The translations under genes were made by a program, and so were the position numbers. 64,000 nt of DNA, taken from positions 454,972 through 518,971 of the forward strand of contig CAWHNT010000032.1 in NCBI GenBank assembly GCA_963830775.1. Reading direction: 5' to 3'. The DNA comes from CAWHNT01 sp963830775. GTDB taxonomy: Bacteria > Pseudomonadota > Alphaproteobacteria > Geminicoccales > Geminicoccaceae. Numbering within the stretch: the first letter of the stretch is position 1; each line of letters starts with the position of its first letter. This document shows, in pieces, positions 37,892 through 47,495 of this stretch. Under the pieces are notes generated by a model that worked only from the letters and a program-made list of their open reading frames with translations, was not told the origin of the DNA and made no database searches.

Positions 37892-39714
37892 TTGACCGTC
37901 CAGCACGCCCGTTTCGTCCACCGCTTCCGCGGCCCCCTCTCCCGCGTCTGGCAGGCCACCGCCGACACCGCCCGCTACAACGAGGCGGCAGGCTTCCCGC
38001 TGCACGAGATCACCGAGGTGCCGCAAGCGGACGGCAGCCGCCTCTTCCGCGGCAAGGCCAAGGTCGGGCCCTTCACCCTCATTTGGCAGGACGTGCCCTG
38101 CAACTGGGTCCGCGACCGCTGGCTCCTGCATACCCGCCTGATCGAGAACGGCCCGATCGCCCGCCTCACCGCCCACTTCACCATCGTTCCCGACGGCGAG
38201 GGCTGCACCGGCACCTACGACCTCGAGGTCGAGCCGCGCGGGCTCCTCGGCCGCATCCTGGCCGGCCCCATGGTCCTGAAGAAGGGCGGGGCCGCCTTCC
38301 TGCGCCTCGCCGCCGAGGCCGACGCCTGGGCGCTGGGCCAGCGCGAGCTGCCGTTCGACGTCCCGGCCCCCTCGCTCCCCGACGGTGCCCGCAACCGGGC
38401 CGAGCGCATCGCCACCGAGCTGGTCGCCGCCGACCACCCCGCCGACCTGGTCGAGCGCCTGGTCCAGCTCGTCTGCGAGGGCCCCGAGAACGAGGTCACC
38501 CGCCTGCGTCCTTTGGCCCTCGCCCGCCGCTGGTCCGCCCCGGCCGAGCAGCTCATCCCCTTATGCCTCGAAGCCACCCGCCGCGGCCTCCTCTCGCTCC
38601 GCTGGGACCTGCTCTGCCCGCGCTGCCGCGGTGCCAAGGTCCGCGTCGCCTCCCTCGACGAGCTCCCGCGCGGCGCCCACTGCCCCACCTGTGCCGTCGA
38701 CTACGAGCGCGAGTTCTCGAAGAACGTGGAAGCCACCTTCCACCCCGCCCCCGCCATCCGCCAGCTCCACCAGGGCGAGTTCTGCCTCCTGGGCCCCATG
38801 AGCACCCCCCACATCCTGGCCCACCTAACCGTCGGGCCGACGCAGGCGCTCGAAGTCCCCATCGACCTCCCCCCCGGCCCTTACCGCGTCCGCACCCTCG
38901 AGCCCGGCCCCGAGCTCCTCCTCGAGGCCGGGGCGGCCCCCCTCCCCATCGTCCGCCACGACGGCACCACCCTCACCCCGTCAGGCGAGGCCCCCGCCCT
39001 CACCTTCCTCAACGCCACCGCGAAGCCCCTAACCTTCGTCCTCGAGGACCGCACCTGGGTGAAGGACGCCCTCACCGCCGACCGCCTCACCGCCCTCCAG
39101 TCCTTCCGCGACCTCTTCTCCGACCAGGTCCTCCGCCCCGGCGACGAGGTCGCCATCGAGCGCGTCGCCATCCTCTTCAGCGACCTGCGGGGGTCCACGG
39201 CCCTGTACGAGCGGCTGGGAGACGCGGCGGCGTACCACCGGGTGCGGGAGCATTTCGGGTATCTGGCGCGGATCGTCCGCGAGCATGGGGGGGCGGTGGT
39301 CAAGACGATCGGGGATGCAGTGATGGCAGTGTTCGCGGATCCTGCGCAGGGGGGTGGCGGCGGCGCTTGCCATGCAGCAGCACATCGGGGAGCTCAACGC
39401 GGGAGAGTGAGGCGCCGCTTGTGCTGAAGCTCGGGCTCCACGCGGGGCCTTGCATCGCAGTGAACCTGAATGATCGGCTGGACTATTTCGGTCGGACGGT
39501 GAATCTCGCGGCGAGGCTACAGGGCGAGAGCCAGGGTGGGGATGTTATGCTGTCAGCAGAGCTAACGGTAGAGCCCGAGGTAGCGGCGCTGCTGGAAGGA
39601 CGGCCGATGGAGCATGGAGCGACGAGCTTACGGGGCTTCCGCGCAGCAGTGCCGCTCGTTCGGTTAGCCACAGGTTCGCGCCAGACTGTGGCGCAGGAAC
39701 CTATCGGCACTTAG
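37892..39714 (+). CDS. SRPBCC-DUF5939-class III adenylate/guanylate cyclase (two frame breaks)
   Basis: Three parts in order. About residues 1-140 are an SRPBCC-like lipid-binding fold (FVHRFRGPLSRVWQATADTA). About 210-400 are the DUF5939 region with a zinc-ribbon-like pair, LLCPRCRGAKVR ... GAHCPTCAVDYE. The C-terminal cyclase has VAILFSDLRGSTALYERLGD (first metal Asp), GGAVVKTIGDAVMAVFADPA (second) and LHAGPCIAVNLNDRLDYFGR. Extra bases near 39353 (G6 run) and 39405 (G3 run) break the frame; between them VAAALAMQQHIGELNA confirms the correct phase. Length corrected is ~606 aa. The product is cAMP or cGMP; not decided here. The start is the TTG at 37892, the only plausible one near the homology start. 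Confidence 0.82.
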
Positions 39715-39875
39715 ATAGATCACATCAGAACACCCCTGCCCACTCGAGCGGGAGTAACGTTCTGCCCCTAACTACTACGGTTTCCCCGCCTCGGGCAGCT
39801 CGAGCAAGCGCCACTGTCTTAGCCAATCCAATGTCACTACTGGACTTAACATAGCGCTTCGCAGTCTCCGGCCTT

Positions 39876-40910
39876 CCTGATTGTCCGTTTCACGCATCCG
39901 CAATGACAGCGTGGTAGGGCTGCGGGTTGGTGTGAACGGCGGCCCAGGCGAGGCGCTCGACGATGCTGTCGAGCTGGAAGCGTCGATTGAAGCGGTAGGC
40001 GAAGCTGGTGAGGTACGATTGGGCGTGCTTGGCGCTGACGTGATGGTAGGTGCCGGCGATCGCGGTCTTGATGTTGCCCAGCGTCGTGTTCACCCACCGG
40101 AACGGGGTCCAGCGCGCGGCCCGCTTGCCCGAGCCCGTGACCATCGGGCGATGCGAGCAGCCGGCCTTCTCGACCGCGGGCCAGCAGGACAGGCCGTCGC
40201 TGACGATCTCGCTGCCGGGTGCCAGATGGCACTTGGCCAGCCTCTCGATCTCCTTCTTGCGGAAGCCCTTGACCACGCTCAGCCGCAGCCGCTTGGGCCG
40301 GCGCTCGGGCGTGGTCTCGACCGCGGCCACGAAGGGCTGCTTGCCCGCAGCACCCCGGCCGCGCTTGCCGCCCGGCCGCTCGCCGCCGAGATAAGCATCA
40401 TCGACCTCGACCCGGCCTTCGAGCTTGGGCTTATGGGCCTCACGGGCACCCATCGCTCGCATCAGCTTGTGCTTCATGAGCCAGGCGGTCTGCCGCTTGA
40501 CCCCCAGCCTGCGCCCGAGCTCGATCGAGCTGATCCCGTTCTTGCTCTGGGTCAGATGGTAGATCGCGATGAACCAGGTGGTGAGCGGCAGCTTGGTGTC
40601 TTGGAACACCGTGCCGGCGGTCAGCCGGACCTGCCGCTTGCAGCGGTTGCACTGGAACAGCTCGCGGGTCTTCAGCTGGCAGAAGCCGCGGTGCCCGCAG
40701 CCAGGGCAGGTCAGCCCCTGGCGCCAGCGCATCTCGAACAGTGCCTTGCGGCAGGCCTCCTCGGTCCCGAACCGCTCCCGGAACGCGGCCTCGCTCAGGC
40801 CCTTGAGCGCACGCCGCAAGCCCGCCGCCATCACCATCCGCCCCCTCCGCCAGCCCCCAAAGCTCTGGAAATCCTAGCTCATCGGCGGATGCGTGTCATG
40901 GGCAATCAGG
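39876..40910 (-). mobile_element. IS1595-family insertion sequence, copy 1
   Basis: A 1035-bp element, same length as copy 2 at 53335-54369. Ends are CCTGATTGTCC (39876) and, inverted, CCTGATTGCCC (40910), each followed by an ACGCATCCGC subterminal match. It has no matching duplication on its own two sides, but the 8 bases at 40911-40918 (TTCGGCAT) are the exact inverse of the 8 bases beside copy 2 (ATGCCGAA, 54370-54377). This points to an inversion between the two copies. Confidence 0.92.
39890..40837 (-). CDS. IS1595-family transposase
   Basis: A 315-aa transposase. The N-terminal zinc ribbon has CPGCGHRGFCQLK ... FQCNRCKRQVRLTAGT. The catalytic part reads KLEGRVEVDDAYLGGERPGG (first Asp), GSEIVSDGLSCWPAVEKAG (second) and FRWVNTTLGNIKTAIAGTYH (the N in place of a third acidic residue, as known for the IS1595 DDN/E group). 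The frame is intact, and the protein differs from copy 2 at only four residues, so at least one copy was recently active. Confidence 0.93.
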   Translation of the reverse strand: MVMAAGLRRALKGLSEAAFRERFGTEEACRKALFEMRWRQGLTCPGCGHRGFCQLKTRELFQCNRCKRQVRLTAGTVFQDTKLPLTTWFIAIYHLTQSKNGISSIELGRRLGVKRQTAWLMKHKLMRAMGAREAHKPKLEGRVEVDDAYLGGERPGGKRGRGAAGKQPFVAAVETTPERRPKRLRLSVVKGFRKKEIERLAKCHLAPGSEIVSDGLSCWPAVEKAGCSHRPMVTGSGKRAARWTPFRWVNTTLGNIKTAIAGTYHHVSAKHAQSYLTSFAYRFNRRFQLDSIVERLAWAAVHTNPQPYHAVIADA

Positions 40911-41094
40911 TTCGGCATTGATCGGACGACTTGTGTCCGTCGCTTGATCTCATCGTTAAGACGGTCGAGCATGCTGGTGCTTCTTCATGTGTTTATGATG
41001 CTGACGCGGCAATCGGTAGTAGGTGAAGGTATCCTCGACGTTCTTCCTCAACCCAACTGGTGAGGCGATCGTAGCCAGCGGAGACCGGGCTCTG

Positions 41095-41910
41095 GTCGGC
41101 GACTTCGGCACTGGGCAGGCCCTCAGCGACGAGCAGTACGCGCTGCTGACACCGCTGATCTCGCCCGCCGAAGCGCGGCGGGCGGCCGCGCACCAGCGAA
41201 ATGCGGCGGCTGCTGGACGACTTGTTCTACCTCGTGCGTACTGTCTGCCAGTGGCGTCACCTGCCGCCCCGGCCCGGCCTTCCCGCCGTGGCGGACGATC
41301 TATGGCTACATGCGGGTCTTCGAGGACGCGGGCGTGTTGGAGAGCATCCGCCACCACCTCGTGCTGATGCTGCGCGAGCAGGATGGCCGCGATCCCAGCC
41401 CCACCGCCGCGGTTGTCGAGACCCAGAGAGTGAGGACGACGGACAAGGGGGGCCGCGCGGCTACGATGCTGGCAGGAAGGTCAAGGGCCGGAAGCGCCAC
41501 GTCGCGTTCGACACCTCGGGTTTGCTGTTGGGGATCGCCGTCCACGCCGCCGACATCCAGGACGCGGACGGGGCCGTGGGACTTCCTGCGGCGGCTGAAG
41601 TGGCTCTACCCATGGTTCAAGGTCGAGATCGCCGAGAGCTACAACGACCGGCTCGCAGCGATGCTCGCCTGCTTCATGCTCGGCCTGACCCTGATCATCG
41701 TGCGCCGGCTCGCCGACAGCAACGGCTTCGTCTTGATCTCGCGCCGCTGGGTGGCGGAGCGAGACGCTGGGCTGGCTGGGTCGCTGGCGCCGGCTGGCCA
41801 AGGACGACGAGAGAACTGACCGAGATCTCCGAGACGATGGTGAAGCTGGCCATGATCCGCCTCCTGCAGCACCGCGCGCACCAGCCGCGCAGACCCTCAG
41901 GGTCTACCTT
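41095..41910 (+). pseudogene. IS5-family transposase relic
   Basis: Recognisable IS5-type sequence in three frames: ALSDEQYALLTPLISPAEAR, MRRLLDDLFYLVRTVCQWRH, then GPRGYDAGRKVKGRKRHVAF and LLLGIAVHAADIQDADGAV (second Asp), and finally VLISRRWVAERTLGWLGRWR near the C-terminus. At least four frame changes separate the parts and the segment holding the third catalytic residue is damaged. Clearly dead. Confidence 0.75.
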
Positions 41911-42273
41911 GAGCGATGACTTGGCGGTGTCAATGGATGGCTTACTCTGGACCTCGGTCATGGCGGGGCTACTCTTGGGCGTTAGCGACGTAAGACACCG
42001 CCAAACTGCCAGGACCACCCCGACAGACCAATGTGCAAACTCCGGCGGCTATACACCTCAGTCGGGATGCACTCTGCGCACGCTGTCGCTAGGAGGCTCT
42101 CATGCAATAGAAACGCCCTTTGATGTTACGGCGAGCCAGACGGCATAGTCCGTGTGCACTGCCGCTCTTGTTTCGTGAGAGCCGTTCCTAGTGGAACATT
42201 TGGAGATGAGACGTCTTCTGACGACTTAGTAGGGTCAGATTACTACGATACAGGGCGCCTCACCGGGAAGGCC
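41911..42273. other. Gap with no recognisable gene
   Basis: Sequence between the IS5 relic and ISAs1 copy 2. It has short open frames only; nothing matches a family I know. It probably consists of debris from earlier insertions. Confidence 0.4.
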
Positions 42274-43518
42274 CAGGGCTGTTCAGTTCTGTGATTTTGG
42301 CAGGCCATGGGCAAGGAGACGGTCGAGGCTGAGAGCGTTGGTGTAGATGGCCTCGCTCACGTTGCCGACGCCGTTGGCGCGCAGGATGTTGAGCGCGAAC
42401 GAGCGCAGGCGGGCGAAGATACCGGGCTGGCGCCGGATGCGGCTGTCGTCCTCGCGCAGGATGCGATCGCGCACGTGGTGGTCGCGGTTCTCGATCCCCC
42501 AGTGCGCCCGGACCGCCCACCCGAAGTCCTCGGCGTCCAGCCGGACCTGGCTGACGTAGTAGGCGACCTCGCGCCGGGGGCGCCACAGGCCGGTGCGGGT
42601 GTCCTTGCACCAGCTCAGGCGTGAGACGCGGGCCGCACAGGCGATCGTCCCCTGCCATTCGGGTGGAAGCTGATCCGCGACCGCGAAGACCTCGACGCGC
42701 CGGTGCTCCTGACGGCCGTGCCGACCGCGGTCCGCCGTCTCGTGCCGGTCGACCGGGTCCCGCTCGGCGCACAGTCGCGCCACGGCCTCATACAGGCCGG
42801 GCTGGTTGGGCTTGAGTCGCACCAGCAGGGCGTTGCCGGTCGCGGTCGCGCAGGCGAACGTTTTTTTGGCAGTGCAGGGCGTCGGCGGTGAACAGGACGC
42901 CCCTCAGGCCCAGCTGCTCGATCAGCGCCTGGGCCGCCGCGACCTCGTCGCCTTCGGCGATCTCCTGATGGGCCAGGATGAGCGCCGCCTCGCTGGCGAA
43001 GGCGCTGAGCACCTGCGCCGCGGCCTGGTCGTCGAGATGGTCGAAGCTGCCCCGCAGTGTCTTGCCGTCCAGCGCGATGACCCGCCGCCCCGGCGCGGTG
43101 GTGACGTCACCAAGATGCTGGGCGTGGCGGCGGAAGGCGGCCTCGATCTCGGCCGGGTCGAGCGCGTGCAAGAGGGCGCGCAACGTGTTGACCGCTGGGG
43201 CGCGGCGGAAGCGGGCGCCGAAGGTCACGTTCAGCCGCTCGCGATGCACGCCGATGAACAGGCGGATGCGGCGGTAGGAGGTGGCGCCGGCCAGGACGGC
43301 CAGCACCGCAAACAGCAGCAAGGGGGCAAGGCCGTAACGCTGTCCTTGGCGGCGGCGCGGATCGGGGATCTGTTCCAGGGCGGCGAGCAGGCCGGCGAAC
43401 GGCACCATGGCGGCCTCCGGTGCGAGGGCTTTGGCCCTCAACGGCCCAGGCGCGCCGACGGTCTCGCGGCCGCAAACCTCGCCCTCACAGACCACTCATG
43501 CCCAGAACCGAACAGCCC
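42274..43518 (-). mobile_element. ISAs1-family insertion sequence, copy 2
   Basis: Inverted near-copy of 6316-7563. Its right end (42274) has the complete CAGGGCTGTTCAG terminus. Its left end stops at CAGCCC (43518), two bases short, and is followed by a short piece of the HEPN gene. No target duplication links the two flanks, so one flank has been altered since insertion. Confidence 0.9.
42283..43408 (-). CDS. ISAs1-family transposase (copy 2, read through a poly-A shift site)
   Basis: Same protein as copy 1 but without its extra base at 7019: the frame runs from MVPFAGLLAALEQIPDPRRR to LHCQK, meets the A7 run (42858-42864 on the minus strand), and resumes as TFACATATGNALLVRLKPNQ to the end. 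It changes by +1 or -2 at the A run. All catalytic residues are present once the parts are joined. It may be expressed by slippage at the A tract or be dead; the identical break in both copies shows it predates their spread or arises from the same tract. Confidence 0.8.
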
Positions 43519-43530
43519 GCTTCACCCAGA

Positions 43531-45478
43531 CCTGAGTTTGCGGTGGGTGGTGAACGGGCTGGAATTCGGGCGTGCTTTCAGGAGCTTACGTGACATCCTA
43601 ATTCGGCGTGTGCCCACAAGCTGGGCGGTGCCGGGCGGCTCAGCCGACGGCGAGGATCGTCTTGGGTGCTGAAATTCCAAGCTTTTTGAAGATCTCGGCG
43701 AGCTCGGGCTGGATCGTCGTGGCCTGAAGAATAGGTCTGGCCCTCGCTCGTATAGCGGACAGCCTTGAGCCGCTCGAGAAGGCTGGCGAGCTGGCGCCAG
43801 GGTAGCCCGGTCGCGATCTCGGCGGCGCGCTGGATCATCAGCGCCAGCACGCACAGCTTGATGTGCGCCGTGATCCGATGCGGCATCCAGTGGAACATCG
43901 GCCGCACCGCGAGGCCGGTGGTCTTCATCTTCCGAAAGCAGCTCTCGATGATCCACATGCCCTTGTAGCCCAGGGCGATGTCGGCCACCGAGAGCGTGTC
44001 GTCGTTGGTCGTGAGCACGAACTTGCCGTCGAGCTGCTCGGCCCGGCGGATCTTGGCCTTGTCGAGATAGGGACGTCCGTGGTCGTCCTGGCTGAGGTAG
44101 GGACCGAAACGCTTGGAGGCCATGAGCCGGCAAGCCGCCTTGGGGTGGTCGTCGCTCAGGCTCGCCAGCTCGACCTCGAGGATCTTGAGGAGCTCGGCCC
44201 GATGCCACCGTTGCTTGTCAGCCTCCTCCTCGTTCAGGCACAGGATGTAGCGCCGGCGGCGCTCGCCTTCGCCAAGCACCACCTCCTTGGCGCGCAGGGT
44301 GGGCGTGATGTCGGCATAACGGCCCGGATGGGACAGAACCTCCTCGCGGATCTCTTTCACCCGCCCGATGGGCGTGGCCAGGATGTAGCGTCCAGCACCT
44401 TTGGCGAGCTCGTCGAGATTGGCCCTCGAGTACAGCCCGGCATCGCCGACGAACAGGACACGGCCAAGCCGCATCGTGCGCAGATCATCCTTGATCGTCT
44501 GCACCGTGGTGACGTCGGGCGTGTTGCCGGGAAACACCCAGGAGCGCACCGGCACGCCGTCACGGGTGACGGCCAGGGCGATCACCACCTGCGGGTCGTT
44601 GTCCCGGCCTTCCTTGCTGTGCCCGCGCTTGCGCAAAGGCTCGAAGGTGAGCCCGCGCCACTCCTGGCTGGCGACGTCCTCCTCGTCACACTCGAACCAG
44701 GCGGTGGTGCCGTCGTAGAAGACCAGGTCGACGTCGAGCTTGAACAGATCGACCGCCCGCCAGAACACCGCCTGCTCGACGGCATCGCCGTGCAGGGCCA
44801 GGACGTCCAGGGCGCGGTAGAGCTGGTGAAGGCCGAGGTCGCGTGCCTCGGGCAGCCATACCCGGTCGAGCCAGCGCTCGTGGCAGGCGAGCTTGGAGCC
44901 CGGCCGGTCGAGGCGTTGCGCCACCATGGCCAGGAGGGCGGCCGCATGCGGCGCCTGCAGCTGCTTCTCGTCGAGCCGGGCCTGGATCACCTCGCCGATG
45001 CCGAGCTTGGCCCAGAGTGCCTTCGCCACATGCACGACCCCGAGCTCGAAGCTGGCCTCGATCGCGATCCGGCCCAGGCTTGCCCCCTCGCGGGTGACCG
45101 GTCCGCTGCCTGCATCGGCCAGGACCCGCTGGATGCTCGCGACCAACCGCTCCAAGGCCGCCCGGTCGAGCTGGTCGGCCCGGCCGAAGCTGTGCACCAC
45201 CTTGGCCTCGACATAGCCCTTCTCGGGATGGCGCACGTTCTCGGCGAGTGCCAGGTAGCGCACCACCGAGCCGTCCTTGTTCCGCCGTTGCGTGGTCCGC
45301 AGGTACATGCCCACGCTTGTAGCGTGTCTGTCGGCGGGAAACCACGCAGATCAGCCTTGATCGTGTGCCCACATGTTTGGCCGCGAGAAACTGCCATCCG
45401 CGGGCCAAAAGGCCAAGGAAATCAACAGCTGATCAGCGCCGCAGCGGCTCAAACGTGCCCACTGACCGCAAACTCAGG
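43531..45478 (-). mobile_element. IS1634-family insertion sequence
   Basis: A 1948-bp element with ends CCTGAGTTTGCGGT and ACCGCAAACTCAGG and a 5-bp target duplication CCAGA (43526-43530 and 45479-45483). It inserted into the residue of the HEPN gene next to ISAs1 copy 2. Its ends are nearly those of MITEs A and B, making it the probable source of the enzyme that moved them. Confidence 0.92.
43640..45314 (-). CDS. IS1634-family transposase (one frame break near the end)
   Basis: An IS4-superfamily DDE transposase. It opens MGMYLRTTQRRNKDGSVVRY and VRHPEKGYVEAKVVHSFGRA, with LDVDLVFYDGTTAWFECDEE (first Asp) and RVLFVGDAGLYSRANLDELA (second Asp), then ADIALGYKGMWIIESCFRKM with the last catalytic Glu. 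One extra base near 43742 moves the last ~33 codons out of frame; corrected, they read QATTIQPELAEIFKKLGISA and end at 43640. Like the other breaks this is a one-base insertion, so the enzyme may be active in the cell. Length about 558 aa, normal. Confidence 0.88.
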
Positions 45479-45800
45479 CCAGAGCATTCATCATGGACGA
45501 GATATCGCCCTCTCCGACGTTTGATCGCTCGAAGCCGAACCCGAAATGCGAAAAGCTAGCCGAAGATGAGCCCACTAGAGCTAACGAGCCGACATGAGTT
45601 TCAAAGCTTGCTAACCGCTTCGCCTTTTCAAGCCGAGAGAGATAGCTACTCAGGCCACTTAGTGCTCTGACAGTTAACAGTAACTTGAGCTCCTCAGGAA
45701 AATTCCCGTATCCTATCGGTGAGCGGGGAAGTTCCTCCATCAGCTCGCGAAACCGCTCCTTGAGGAACTCCTCAAGAGTATTGAATAGGCTAATAGCCAT
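45479..45800 (-). pseudogene. HEPN-domain protein, 3' end lost to IS insertion
   Basis: About 107 codons, AT-rich. It begins MAISLFNTLEEFLKERFREL and continues ELPRSPIGYGNFPEELKLLL, LSSYLSRLEKAKRLASFETH and SHFGFGFERSNVGEGDISSM. The last stretch (F-G-R-S-N-V-x-x-x-x-I) resembles that of RiboL-PSP/MAE_28990-type HEPN ribonucleases, which commonly sit beside DUF262 genes, as one does here at 47496. The frame runs into the IS1634 end at 45478; before that insertion it continued a few codons (43519-43530) into ISAs1 copy 2. The C-terminal part carrying the RNase motif is gone. Confidence 0.5.
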
Positions 45801-45872
45801 GCCGCTTCTGAGTACACGAGCACGAGCGTTATGGGGGGTTATTCCAACTCGGTCATCAATAAGGATCGGCTC

Positions 45873-46005
45873 GCTAATACTACGGTGTCATAAGATATGT
45901 TAAGCCGTTGATTTCGCAGCCTTTTCCGAGCAAGATGCTCGATCAGAATTGTCAGAATTGCCTATTGAAATCAATGGCTTAGCCTCACTAGCGACATAGT
46001 GGTAC
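45873..46005. repeat. Diverged relative of the 7.6-kb AT-rich segment (possible old MITE)
   Basis: CTAATACTACGGTGTCAT (45876) is similar to CTAATACTACTATGTCAT at 7618, and both segments close with a GTACTAATC motif about 110-120 bases later (45991; 7737). In the 7.6-kb copy the two ends are imperfect inverted repeats (14 of 18). The similarity in between is weak. Confidence 0.35.
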
Positions 46006-46019
46006 TAATCACACCACGC

Positions 46020-46475
46020 CTATAAGGCGAGGGGTTCATGAGGGGTCGATTTGAAATCGACCATCGTCCCAACTGGCTCTCCCTCCTGCTCGTCGAAGTA
46101 CTCGTTGATCATCTCATCAGTGATCGTCCATGACGTGACGGCAAAGTAGCCGCGTGCCCAGAAGTGCCGGCCCCAGAACTGGCGCTTGAGGTGGGGGAAC
46201 TCCTGGAGGAGAAGGCGTGAGCTGGTGCCTTTGAGCCACTGCACGATCTGGCTGATGTTCTGGTGCGCGCGGTAGCGGAGGAACAGGTGCACGGGATCCG
46301 TGGCGACCTTGCCAAAGATGATCTGGAGATCGTTCTCGGCCGCGATCTGCCGCAGAAGGTCACGAGCCCTGACCGCGACAGCGCCCGTCAGCACCCGCTA
46401 GCGGTACTTGGGGACCCAGACGAGGTGAACCTTGAGATCATAACGCGCGTGGCTGCCAAGGCGGTATCGTCGCAT
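46020..46475 (-). pseudogene. IS200/IS605-family TnpA relic
   Basis: Y1 transposase pattern from ATG 46475: MRRYRLGSHARYDLKVHLVW, VPKYR, then an in-frame TAG (46396-46398) where family members have KRVLTG, then IAAENDLQIIFGKVATDP, SRLLLQEFPHLKRQFWGRHF and WARGYFAVTSW with the catalytic Tyr region. The HUH metal site, normally DHVHLFV, reads DPVHLFL, so its first His is lost. No TnpB follows. Inactive. Confidence 0.8.
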
Positions 46476-46715
46476 GATGCGACTTCACCTACCTTTCCCT
46501 TCGCCTGAAGGCGAGGGTTTGAGACCCCGATGGGGTACAATCATAATAGCCATGTTCGCAGTGAAGCGCGATTGCGAGGCCGACGGAATTATGCTGCTGC
46601 TCGTCACCTCTTCAGTAAGACGGACCTCACCTGTTCGACACGATACTTGATTTGCCCGGGCGTGTTGGTTCCCTGCCTCACAGCTGAATCGAATTCGCGA
46701 TTTGCAAAAAGGGGG
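46476..46715. other. Short gap between the IS200 relic and IS1
   Basis: It contains a small hairpin (CGCCTGAAGGCG, 46503 onward) followed by GGGTTTGAGACCCC, which may be the subterminal end of the IS200-type element. No coding region is supported. Confidence 0.4.
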
Positions 46716-47495
46716 GCTTCACCTTTCTAACGCTGGTCCTATCTGCCGAGCTTTGGGCGTGTAGGGATGGTGGGAGGGAGTGATGGACGAACGCCCGTCT
46801 GGCTGCCCTTTGTGCGGCGGCGCGGTGCTGGTCCGGTCGGGTCATGCCTGCGGCCGGCAGCGTTGGCGGTGCAAGGGTTGTGGCCGGCAGTTCACCCGGA
46901 CCGAGCCACGCGGCAAGCCGGCGGCCCTCAAGCGCCATGCGATCGAGCTCTACTGCCTGGGCCTGTCGATGAACGCGGTGGCCAAGCGGGTCGGCGTCTC
47001 GGCCCAGAGCATGCTGCGCTGGGTCCGGGATCATGCCCGGCAGCACTGCCCCAAGCCCGAGCCGACCGGGAGCACGGCCGTCGTGGAGCTCGACGAGGTC
47101 TGGCACTTCGTCGAAAAAAATCCTGCAAGCTCTGGATCTGGAAGGCGTTCGAGCGCGGCACCGGCCGGCTGATCGACTGGGAATGCGGCGACCGCGACCA
47201 GGCCACGTTGCAGCGTCTGCTCAAGCGCCTGGAGCGCTGGGGCGTCCGGCTGTTCTGCACCGACGACTGGGCGCCCTACGCCACAGCGCTGCCCGCCGGC
47301 CGGCACTATATCGGCAAGGACCAGACACAGCGCAGCGAGAGCAACAATGCCCGACAACGGCACTGGTTCGCCCGCTTCCGGCGCCGTACCTGCGTGGTCT
47401 CGCGCTCGGTCGCGATGGTCGACGCCACCATGGCGCTGTTCGCCTACTACCACTGCAACGGCGGCGAATTCAGCTCAGCGTTAGTCGGGTGAAAC
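46716..47495 (+). mobile_element. IS1-family insertion sequence
   Basis: A 780-bp element with inverted ends GCTTCACCTTTCTAACGCTG and (reverse complement) GTTTCACCCGACTAACGCTG. No target duplication is visible between the two flanks (GGGGG left, TCTCG right), so one side was rearranged later. It truncates the DUF262 gene at its right end. Confidence 0.88.
46783..47492 (+). CDS. IS1-family transposase (InsA/InsB joined by -1 frameshift)
   Basis: The first part (from ATG 46783) is an InsA-like DNA-binding protein with a zinc ribbon CPLCGGAVLVRSGHACG ... WRCKGCGRQFTR and an HTH, ending on VVELDEVWHFVEK. At GTC GAA AAA AAT (47111-47122) the heptamer A AAA AAT permits a -1 slip, giving SCKLWIWKAFERGTGRLIDW and the catalytic region FCTDDWAPYATALP to the end CNGGEFSSALVG. 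Programmed -1 frameshifting is the established expression mode of IS1. The slip site is intact, so this copy could be active. Confidence 0.85.
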
